Below, in pieces: positions 1-5,363 of a stretch of DNA of 7,689 nt. The stretch's first letter is position 1, and each line of letters opens with the position of its first letter. The translations under genes and the position numbers were made by a program. Source of the DNA: Bacteroidota bacterium (lineage in GTDB: Bacteria > Bacteroidota > Bacteroidia > NORP154); the NCBI GenBank assembly GCA_002401055.1, contig NVRZ01000016.1, positions 1 through 7,689 of the forward strand. Reading direction: 5' to 3'. The notes beneath the pieces were generated by a model. It was not told the origin of the DNA. It worked only from the letters and a program-made list of their open reading frames with translations, and ran no database searches.

Positions 1-111
1 GAGGAGGAGGAAAAGGAGAAACAGACAGATACATTTCATTCTTCTCCATCACGGACGAATTACTACAAAAAGGATTTGAAGAAATTAATGATTGACTCAT
101 TTATGAACTGA
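1..111 (+). CDS. Possible C-terminal end of an unidentified protein (foreign, probably eukaryotic, left end)
   Basis: Frame 1 is open from the window edge to a TGA at 109-111, giving 36 residues. It starts with a Glu/Lys-rich run (EEEEKEKQ) and ends in a Lys-rich, weakly amphipathic tail (YYKKDLKKLMIDSFMN). No TAA or TAG occurs in frame, so the reading does not depend on the genetic code. It converges on the MFSD1-like ORF. If that ORF ends at its TGA (97-99) the two overlap by about 15 bp; if it ends at its first TAG (166-168) there is a gap of about 54 bp. The piece is too short to assign a family, and a chance open frame is quite possible. Confidence 0.3.
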   Translation, partial: EEEEKEKQTDTFHSSPSRTNYYKKDLKKLMIDSFMN

Positions 112-633
112 TGATGCTAGGCTTCTTTTTAACTAATCTCTCATTCCTTTGTCTTCTTTATAGAGCTACAAATTCTCTGAAATAGGTACTTGTATATGAT
201 CAGGACCTGGAGAAGTAATAATGTCTGTTATTCTTTCATTTTTCTCAACAGTGTTTAGTCTTCCTCTGTTGTATTTTTTATCCCAAATATAAAGCCACAA
301 GCCATCCAGTATTCCTAAAACTGCAATTCCGCCAAGAGCTATGTTCACCCAAAGATAGCCTTTTCGAAATTATTCTGTTCCATCTTAGATGGACCCAACC
401 ATTAAAGGAAACAAAGCTAAACCTGCATTTTAAACTGCAGTTGTTAATCCATAAGCAGTTCCAACTGTTTTTGCAGGTACAACATAAAATATCGATGGCC
501 AGAGCGATGATACATATATTGAGTAAGTGATGCCAAGCAATATCATTGGAGCTATTGCAGTGTTGCATGGATCCTCAGTAGGACACATTGGAATAAGAGC
601 AAACACAATATGAGCAGCTAAGAAAATAAAACG
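97..633 (-). CDS. MFSD1-like major facilitator transporter, C-terminal part, ciliate-type genetic code (TAA read as Gln)
   Basis: Under the bacterial code this stretch is broken by stops. Read with TAA/TAG as Gln and TGA as stop, it is one continuous frame of up to 178 residues ending at TGA 97-99. The protein resembles the last transmembrane helices of eukaryotic MFSD1 (lysosomal MFS) proteins: a helix FLAAHIVFALIPM, then MILLGITYSIYVSSLWPSI, then YVVPAKTVGTAYGLTTAV-Q-N-AGLALFPLMVGSI-Q-D, then a final helix (LWVNIALGGIAVLGILDGLW) followed by a charged cytosolic tail. In-frame TAA codons lie at 430-432, 385-387 and 370-372. The first sits where, from memory, MFSD1 proteins carry a conserved Gln in GTAYG...QNxGLA, which supports Gln rather than Tyr or Glu. 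In-frame TAG codons at 166-168 and 133-135 lie in the unconserved tail, so whether TAG is sense or stop is open. The upstream part is lost at the junction. No intron is evident. Substrate cannot be stated. Confidence 0.85.
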
Positions 634-640
634 TATAGGG
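618..640. other. Chimeric junction between eukaryotic-code DNA (left) and Bacteroidota DNA (right)
   Basis: On the minus strand the bacterial ABC permease reads convincingly down to NPKLTLYVL (Leu codon at 627-629), then gives Phe-Ser and a stop at 618-620 in mid-domain. In another frame, the MFSD1-like protein is convincing from about 624 downward (FLAAHIVF). Both frames are plausible over about 622-633, so the exact breakpoint is not resolvable and a few bases may be shared. No insertion sequence ends, target-site duplication or integrase is visible here. A library, amplification or assembly join is the most likely cause. Confidence 0.8.
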
Positions 641-1181
641 TCAGTTTAGGGTTAACGCTAATCATGGTAGTGATAACTAAAACGAACAGAACAATCAGAT
701 TGATGGTGTACATAATTGCTGGACCTAGATACATGCGTACCCGGCTTACATCTTCGCTAATGCGATTCATTAGATCTCCGGTATTGTTCCTTTTGTAAAA
801 AGTGCTATTTAAGGTTTGGTATTTCTCGTAGACTTCACCCTTTAAATCGAATTCGATATAGCGAGAAACCACAATAACTGTTTGTCGCATGAGAAATGTG
901 AATATCCCTTTTAGAATGGCAAAGACCAGAACAAGAACACCGAAAAAGAGCAATTTATAAGCGAGATCCTGATCAGAAATGAATTTGTTTAGGAAATCTG
1001 TAAAAAAGTAGGTCTTCTCTGCGGCAATCTCACTTCTACCTACCACTTCGTCAAAGGCCTCCCTGATTACCTGAGCAGGATAAATGCCGAAGAGGTTTGA
1101 GAGAACAATGAATATGATACCCAATCCAAGCTTGATCTTGTACTTAAATAGGTATTTGTTCAGATGCGCTAATGAATTCAT
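618..1181 (-). CDS. ABC exporter, permease-ATPase fusion type, N-terminal fragment (truncated at the junction)
   Basis: This is the start of an ABC transporter half-molecule of the exporter class (ABC_membrane domain first, ATPase domain to follow). It begins at ATG 1179-1181. Residues 1-185 appear native. Helices are predicted at about 16-36, 77-98 and 155-175. Between the second and third lies the typical cytoplasmic segment with FYKRNNTGDLMNRISEDVSR (128-147), matching the family pattern tGdLmxRixeDv. The family runs to roughly 580-600 residues with Walker A and signature motifs in the C-terminal half, so about two thirds of the protein and the whole ATPase domain are missing. The loss is caused by the chimeric join at about 618-640, where the frame adds Phe-Ser and a TAG; it need not be a real pseudogene. 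It is divergent from nusB. The substrate is unknown; lipid or drug export is only the general range of the family. Confidence 0.85.
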   Translation of the reverse strand: MNSLAHLNKYLFKYKIKLGLGIIFIVLSNLFGIYPAQVIREAFDEVVGRSEIAAEKTYFFTDFLNKFISDQDLAYKLLFFGVLVLVFAILKGIFTFLMRQTVIVVSRYIEFDLKGEVYEKYQTLNSTFYKRNNTGDLMNRISEDVSRVRMYLGPAIMYTINLIVLFVLVITTMISVNPKLTLYVLFS

Positions 1182-1195
1182 TGTTGGATTTTTGC

Positions 1196-1203
1196 CAAAG
1201 ATA
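1196..1203 (-). promoter_or_regulatory. Candidate Bacteroidota -7 promoter element for the ABC exporter gene
   Basis: The minus strand reads TATCTTTG, an exact match to the Bacteroidota -7 consensus TAnnTTTG, and its 3' end lies 14 bases before the ATG at 1181. The expected -33 TTG is not well placed: the nearest (complement of 1230-1232) is about 26 bases upstream, longer than the usual 19-23. Initiation here would give a leader of only about 8-10 nt. The rest of the 114-bp divergent gap contains no other clear signal. For nusB only a one-mismatch element (TAATTTCG, 1264-1271, plus strand) is visible. Confidence 0.4.
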
Positions 1204-1295
1204 CTAGATTATGACGGTAGTGAGTAGGACAATAAGTTCGTGTGTAGAACGCGAAGAATTTATTAATTTCGCAGGCAAATCTGATCGTTCTTTTT

Positions 1296-2231
1296 ATGTT
1301 TAGCAGAAGACAGTTGAGAATTAGGGTAATGCAAGCACTCTATGCGTTTGGTTCACAAGGCGGCGTGCGTCCCAGAGAAGGAGTAAAAGAATTATTAAGG
1401 AGCATCGATAAGGCCTTTGAGCTATATTGTTTTTTGTTGCTTTTGCTAAAAGAAACTTACCTCTACGCTGTTATCGATCAGGATTTGAGAATGGCAAGGA
1501 TGGTTCAATCTGAGGAAGACAAGAACCCCAACGATAGATTTATTGAAAACAAAGCCTTAACTGCGTTGGCTGAACACAAACGACTGGATTCTTTGTCGAA
1601 TAAATTAGGATTGATCTGGAATCCTGAGGATGAGCTTCCCAAGAAAATATTTAGCGAATTCAAAGAGAGTGAACAGTATCAAGCTTATTTGGTATCTGAA
1701 ACACCTTCTATTTATGAAGATATAGAGATAGCGATCACTCTTTTTAGAAGCTTTGTAGTTTCTAACGAACTTGTGCTGCAGATCGTAGATGAGCGATCTG
1801 TATACTGGGAGAGTGGCGTGGAGAGCATGACTCCTATAGTTGTGGGGACGATCAAATCGTTCAAGAATTCGAATTGGAAGCTTCAACCTAGAAAGATTGA
1901 TAAAGAGGATGAAGAATTTATTAAGATGCTTTTTGAAACCACTTTGGAAAATGAGGAAGAGTATGCAAGGTATATCGGAGATAAATCTCAGAACTGGGAT
2001 ACCGACCGCATTGCGGCGATGGATATATTGCTAATGAAAATGGCCTTGGCTGAGATTTTAAATTTCTCTGAAATTCCGATAAAAGTATCCATGAATGAGT
2101 ACATCGAGCTATCCAAGCAGTTCAGCGCGCCTCAGAGCAAGTCCTTCATCAATGGTATACTTGACAAGCTGGTTACAGAATTGTCAAAGGAGAAAAAGAT
2201 TGTTAAAACAGGTAAGGGGCTGAAAGAGTGA
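1296..2231 (+). CDS. nusB: Transcription antitermination factor NusB, long Bacteroidota form
   Basis: NusB binds boxA RNA with NusE (ribosomal protein S10) and supports antitermination, chiefly of rRNA operons, in the cytoplasm. The protein is 311 residues, about twice the roughly 140 of Escherichia coli NusB, as is usual in Bacteroidota. The conserved start MFSRRQLRIRVMQALYAF matches the first helix and fixes ATG 1296 as the start. A divergent middle of about 190 residues follows. The C-terminal NusB core begins near residue 235 with WDTDRIAAMDILLMKMALAE and continues with IPIKVSMNEYIELSKQF and SKSFINGILDKLV (about 262-294), equivalent to the familiar PxKVxINExIELAKxF...FVNGVLDK segment. It is the first gene of the plus-strand series nusB, DUF1573, yajC, with 71 bp to the next gene. 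The stop is TGA. No strong ribosome-binding site is present; the sequence before the start is T-rich. Confidence 0.94.
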   Translation: MFSRRQLRIRVMQALYAFGSQGGVRPREGVKELLRSIDKAFELYCFLLLLLKETYLYAVIDQDLRMARMVQSEEDKNPNDRFIENKALTALAEHKRLDSLSNKLGLIWNPEDELPKKIFSEFKESEQYQAYLVSETPSIYEDIEIAITLFRSFVVSNELVLQIVDERSVYWESGVESMTPIVVGTIKSFKNSNWKLQPRKIDKEDEEFIKMLFETTLENEEEYARYIGDKSQNWDTDRIAAMDILLMKMALAEILNFSEIPIKVSMNEYIELSKQFSAPQSKSFINGILDKLVTELSKEKKIVKTGKGLKE

Positions 2232-2266
2232 AGCTGAAATTATTTTTAATTATAGAGGTGAGAAAC

Positions 2267-2298
2267 TTGTTGCCTAACATCAGTTAATTATATCTTTG
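2267..2298 (+). promoter_or_regulatory. Bacteroidota-type promoter (-33 TTG, -7 TATCTTTG) before the DUF1573 gene
   Basis: TATCTTTG at 2291-2298 matches TAnnTTTG exactly. TTG occurs at 2267-2269 and 2270-2272, leaving 21 or 18 bases to the -7 element, within or close to the known spacing. Initiation a few bases downstream would fall at about 2303-2306, on or beside the GTG start at 2303. The transcript would then be nearly leaderless, unless the real start codon is further downstream or transcription enters from nusB. Confidence 0.5.
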
Positions 2299-2302
2299 CG
2301 GC

Positions 2303-2773
2303 GTGAATTACAAGTTATTCATATTACCAGTTATATCAGCGTTTCTGCTTAGCTGCGGTGACGAAAGTGGCGATGTTACCACGAGTGGTATTTCAGCGGA
2401 CGTGGTGTCAAATCCCGCTACGGCGTCTGGATCTGGTTCAGATATTACTTTACCTAAAATTGTTTTTGAAAATATAGTGTATGATTTTGGTGAGATAGCG
2501 CAAGGGGAGAAGGTAAAACATTCATTTAAGTTTAGTAATGGCGGGGAAAATACCTTGATCATATCGGATGTTTCAGCTAAATGTGGCTGTACCGTTACTT
2601 CCTGGCCCAAGGTTCCGATTCAACCGGGAGAATCCAGTGAAATAGAAGTTGTCTTTTCTAGCGAAGGCAAGACTGGACGCCAGGCAAAAATTATTACGGT
2701 AATTACCAATTCGATGCCCAATACAACAGTGTTGAAAATATCTGGTAATGTTCTTACAGCAAATACTGATTAA
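2303..2773 (+). CDS. DUF1573 family lipoprotein
   Basis: A predicted exported lipoprotein of 156 residues. The signal peptide is short: Lys4, a hydrophobic core (LFILPVISAFLL), then lipobox LLSC with Cys18 as the lipidated residue. The following Gly-Asp-Glu-Ser-Gly-Asp is acidic. A low-complexity Ser/Thr/Gly/Ala linker (about 25-50) leads to one DUF1573 domain (about 53-150), an Ig-like beta-sandwich family abundant in Bacteroidota. It shows the characteristic VYDFGEIAQGEKVKHSFKF opening, the central KCGCT (Cys94, Cys96) and IQPGES turn. The start is GTG at 2303; no in-frame ATG exists nearby, and this start gives an intact signal peptide. The molecular function of DUF1573 is not established. 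Its place between nusB and yajC, which I recall as recurrent in this phylum, suggests an envelope role near the export machinery, but that is inference. Confidence 0.9.
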   Translation: MNYKLFILPVISAFLLSCGDESGDVTTSGISADVVSNPATASGSGSDITLPKIVFENIVYDFGEIAQGEKVKHSFKFSNGGENTLIISDVSAKCGCTVTSWPKVPIQPGESSEIEVVFSSEGKTGRQAKIITVITNSMPNTTVLKISGNVLTANTD

Positions 2774-2796
2774 TTACTAATTCATCTTTTAAGACT

Positions 2797-3111
2797 ATGT
2801 ACAATTTAATATTAATGGGATCGCCCCAGGGAGATTCCGATCCAATAGGCACATTTGTAATGTTAGGATTGATCATGATCGTCTTTTATTTTTTCATGAT
2901 TCGGCCACAAATGAAGAAGGGTAAGGATCAAAAGAAATTTCGTGAAGCAATCAAGAAAGGTGAAAGGATAGTAACCATTGGAGGAATACACGGAAAGATA
3001 GCCGAGGTTAAGGACGCAACTGTTCTGATAGATGTGGAAGGCGGCAATAGACTGAAAATTGAAAAGAGCGCTATTTCATTGGAGGCATCTAATGCTTTGA
3101 AAAAGAGCTAG
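2797..3111 (+). CDS. yajC: Sec translocon accessory subunit YajC
   Basis: YajC is a small inner-membrane protein associated with SecDF and the SecYEG translocon. The 104-residue length is normal. A short polar N-terminus precedes a single transmembrane helix (about 19-35, TFVMLGLIMIVFYFFMI), followed at once by the family signature RPQMKKGKDQKKF (from Arg36). The cytoplasmic domain has the usual ERIVTIGGIHGKIAEV motif, where the protein folds as a small beta structure. ATG 2797 is taken as the start; ATG 2815 is in frame and would remove only six residues without touching the helix. It lies 23 bp after the DUF1573 gene and is probably co-transcribed with it. The stop is TAG at 3109-3111, showing that TAG terminates in this bacterium. 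The sequence then runs 164 bp without a gene. Confidence 0.95.
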   Translation: MYNLILMGSPQGDSDPIGTFVMLGLIMIVFYFFMIRPQMKKGKDQKKFREAIKKGERIVTIGGIHGKIAEVKDATVLIDVEGGNRLKIEKSAISLEASNALKKS

Positions 3112-3140
3112 TATCTAACTGGTACATCTTCAAATCAAGC

Positions 3141-3165
3141 CCTAATAAACAAGTTCTTTTTTAGG
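3141..3165 (+). terminator. Weak hairpin after yajC
   Basis: CCTAA (3141-3145) pairs with TTAGG (3161-3165) and AAA (3147-3149) with TTT (3157-3159), separated by one T-T mismatch around a 7-nt loop. The stem is A+T-rich and no clean U tract follows, so termination is only a possibility. It starts about 30 bases after the yajC stop. In the rest of this 164-bp gap I see no gene, no remnant of a YbbR-like gene and no clear promoter for coaE. Confidence 0.25.
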
Positions 3166-3190
3166 TTAATTAGAAATTACGTTAATTAGA
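3165..3190. repeat. Short direct repeat in the yajC-coaE gap
   Basis: GTTAATTAGA occurs at 3165-3174 and again at 3181-3190, 16 bases apart start to start. The second copy also forms TTAATT-AGATC-AATTAA, an imperfect inverted repeat. This could be a regulator site upstream of coaE, but in such A+T-rich sequence a chance origin is quite possible. Confidence 0.25.
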
Positions 3191-3275
3191 TCAATTAATC
3201 CGATTGCTTGGTCATCTTCAGGATATCAATTCCTTAGATAATTAATGATATTGGTCTATTCATTTTAAATTAAGC

Positions 3276-3866
3276 ATGCTCAAAGTTGGAATTACGGGAG
3301 GCATTGGAAGCGGAAAAACAACCGTATCAGAGGTTTTTTCTTCTCTGGGAATATCCATTTATAGCGCTGACGAGCGAGCGCGATCAATTACTGCTACGGA
3401 CCCAGAAGTACAAAAGGAAATCATTTCGTTATTTGGTGGAGAGTTGTTCAACTCAGATAACGAACTCAATCGCTCCAAGTTGGCCGAACTTGTCTTCAAT
3501 GACTCTGAGTCACTAGAAAATTTAAATCATATAATTCATCCGCGGGTGCGAGCAGATTTTACAAATTGGGTAGCTGAGCAGACTTCAGAATATATTATCA
3601 AAGAAGCAGCAATTTTGATTGAGAATGGCGCCCACAAGGAGCTGGACGCACTTATCCTGGTCACTGCGGATAGAGACCAGAGAATTGAAAGAGTAATGAA
3701 ACGCGATGGAGTAGAGCGTGAGTCAGTAATTCAGCGAATGAACAATCAACTCGATGACAAAGACAAGAAGGAATACGCAACCTATACGATCAACAACAAT
3801 AACGATCAACTCGTAATCCAACAAGTATTAGAGATTCATGAAGATCTTATCAGCAAAGCAAGTTAA
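3276..3866 (+). CDS. coaE: Dephospho-CoA kinase CoaE
   Basis: CoaE phosphorylates the 3'-hydroxyl of dephospho-CoA with ATP, the last step of coenzyme A synthesis, in the cytosol. The 196-residue length is normal. The P-loop GGIGSGKT spans residues 8-15, directly after the N-terminal strand MLKVGIT, which fixes ATG 3276 as the start. YSADERAR follows, with Asp32 in the position of the substrate-binding Asp of the family motif (YDADxxAR). The conserved NHIIHPRVRADF segment contains His88-Pro89, and the lid/LID-like region has RDGVERESVIQRMNNQ. The 3' end overlaps the start of nnr by 29 bp in another frame, so the two are translationally linked and surely co-transcribed. No Shine-Dalgarno sequence is evident; the leader is A+T-rich, as usual for the phylum. 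Confidence 0.96.
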   Translation: MLKVGITGGIGSGKTTVSEVFSSLGISIYSADERARSITATDPEVQKEIISLFGGELFNSDNELNRSKLAELVFNDSESLENLNHIIHPRVRADFTNWVAEQTSEYIIKEAAILIENGAHKELDALILVTADRDQRIERVMKRDGVERESVIQRMNNQLDDKDKKEYATYTINNNNDQLVIQQVLEIHEDLISKAS

Positions 3867-5355
3867 GGCGGTCGATGCCTACACAATAGCCGAAGAGCCC
3901 ATCGCTTCGATTGATTTGATGGAGAGGGCGTCGATAGCATGCTTTAAATGGTTGATTGAGAGATATGCGAAGAACCGTCCTTTTATCATATTCTGCGGCC
4001 TTGGAAACAACGGTGGTGATGGATTGGCAATTACGAGGCTACTCTCGGAAAAAGGCTACTATGTAGAGGCGCACATTATCGAGTATAGCGAAAATCAATC
4101 CAAAGATTTTCAGACCAATCTGGCAAGGCTAAAGAGGCTAAAGTCTGTCTCAATTGTGTACAATAACGAGAAGCGCATGTGGGACGGAATTCTTATCCCC
4201 AAGGAATCTGTAATTATAGATGCAATATTTGGCTCAGGGATAAGCAGGCCTATAGATGGATTTACAAGAGAAATAATCGACACGATAAATCATTGCACGG
4301 TAGACGTTGTAGCAATTGACATACCTTCTGGCATGTTCGTAGAAGGTAACGACAGCAAGTATTTTAAAGGCATGGTTCATGCCAATTGGACGCTCTCTTT
4401 GCAGCTGCCGAAATTGGCTTTTATGTTCTCAGATAATACTGCAATTGTTGGCAACTGGGTGTTGATTCCAATTGGTTTGCATGAGGCTGGAATTACCGCG
4501 CAAAAATCGTCCTACCATTTTATAACAGGTGAAGATGCCAAAAGTTTATTGCGTGTTAGGAATAAATTTGATCATAAAGGAAAATTAGGACATACGCTAA
4601 TGATTGCGGGAAGTAAAGGCATGATGGGGGCAGCCATGCTGGCCACAAAAGCATGCTTAAGAGCTGGTGCTGGATTGGTAACAGCCCTTGTTCCGTCAAT
4701 AGGCTACGGCATTATGCAGACGGCAGTGCCGGAGAGCATGGCACTGGCTGATAGCGATAAAGATTGTATAACCAAGATTCCAGCATTGGATAAGTACGCG
4801 TCTATCGCTATTGGGCCCGGAATAGGGGATGATCAGAAGACCGAACGAGCATTGAAGCACCTGATTCAAAATACGCGAGTACCTTTGGTTTTAGACGCTG
4901 ATGCCATCAATATCATTTCCAGAAATAAAACCTGGATATCCTTTGTTCCTCAAAACAGTATATACACTCCTCATCCAGGCGAGTTTACCCGTCTCATTGA
5001 CTGGAATGAAACTGGCTATGATTTGTTGAAAGCACAGGTAGACTTCTCTAAAAAGCATGGTGTGTATGTAGTCTTAAAGGGAATGCACACCTCGATCAGC
5101 TGTCCGGATGGCACTTGCTACTTTAATTCGACAGGTAATCCGGGTATGGCCACCGGAGGTAGTGGAGATGTGCTTACCGGAGTAATCGCCGGATTGATGT
5201 CTCAACAATACGACTCGCGGGATGCTTGTATACTTGGGGTTTACTTACATGGTTTGTCTGGTGATATATCGGCCGAGCAAAGAGGACAAGAGTCGATTAT
5301 TGCATCAGATATTATTGAGAACCTTGGCAAGGCTTTTCAGGAAATTTCTAATTAA
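3838..5355 (+). CDS. nnr: Bifunctional NAD(P)HX epimerase / ADP-dependent NAD(P)HX dehydratase
   Basis: This enzyme repairs hydrated, inactive NADH and NADPH: the N-terminal domain interconverts R and S epimers, and the C-terminal domain dehydrates S-NAD(P)HX using ADP or ATP. The 505-residue length fits the two-domain bacterial fusion. Epimerase domain (YjeF_N, about 1-220): the nucleotide/K+-binding loop GNNGGDG at 56-62, then IDAIFGSGISRPI and VVAIDIPSGMFVEGN. Dehydratase domain (ribokinase-like, about 235-500): GKLGHTLMIAGSKGMMGAA, LDADAIN, TPHPGEF (377-383), VLKGMHT, and ATGGSGDVLTGVIAG, with Asp444 as the expected catalytic residue. All key motifs are present, so both activities look intact. 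The ATG lies inside the end of coaE (29-bp overlap), and the stop is 8 bp before the aminotransferase gene, indicating one transcription unit. Confidence 0.96.
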   Translation: MKILSAKQVKAVDAYTIAEEPIASIDLMERASIACFKWLIERYAKNRPFIIFCGLGNNGGDGLAITRLLSEKGYYVEAHIIEYSENQSKDFQTNLARLKRLKSVSIVYNNEKRMWDGILIPKESVIIDAIFGSGISRPIDGFTREIIDTINHCTVDVVAIDIPSGMFVEGNDSKYFKGMVHANWTLSLQLPKLAFMFSDNTAIVGNWVLIPIGLHEAGITAQKSSYHFITGEDAKSLLRVRNKFDHKGKLGHTLMIAGSKGMMGAAMLATKACLRAGAGLVTALVPSIGYGIMQTAVPESMALADSDKDCITKIPALDKYASIAIGPGIGDDQKTERALKHLIQNTRVPLVLDADAINIISRNKTWISFVPQNSIYTPHPGEFTRLIDWNETGYDLLKAQVDFSKKHGVYVVLKGMHTSISCPDGTCYFNSTGNPGMATGGSGDVLTGVIAGLMSQQYDSRDACILGVYLHGLSGDISAEQRGQESIIASDIIENLGKAFQEISN

Positions 5356-5363
5356 GAACTCTT

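Noticed and set aside
1..18. GAG-rich run at the left edge as a microsatellite or telomere-like repeat.
   Set aside because: Only three exact GAG units are present and they fit Glu codons in the open frame; the sequence does not match known ciliate telomere repeats (CCCCAA or CCCCAAAA type).
278..568. A 96-residue minus-strand ORF under the standard code, rich in Cys, Trp and Asn.
   Set aside because: It is a shifted frame of the MFSD1-like gene. Its composition looks non-coding, while the adjacent frame gives a clear transporter once TAA is read as Gln.
97..633. A bacterial MFS pseudogene with nonsense mutations, or a recent transfer from a eukaryote into the bacterium.
   Set aside because: All three interruptions up to the last helix are TAA, there are no frameshifts, and one falls at a likely conserved Gln. 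Random decay would not do this, and transfer is less simple than a chimeric contig because the ABC gene is cut at the same point.
618..1181. A complete 187-residue membrane protein.
   Set aside because: It ends within the ABC transmembrane domain right at the junction, and the last two residues and stop come from the foreign side.
1236..1257. A small inverted repeat (GTTC...GAAC, extended by TTCG/CGAA) in the divergent exporter-nusB gap, as a regulator site.
   Set aside because: The arms are only four bases, cannot all pair at once, and are expected by chance.
2308..2610. A 100-residue minus-strand ORF opposite the DUF1573 gene.
   Set aside because: It is antisense to a gene with a clear lipobox and DUF1573 domain, and shows no family features of its own.
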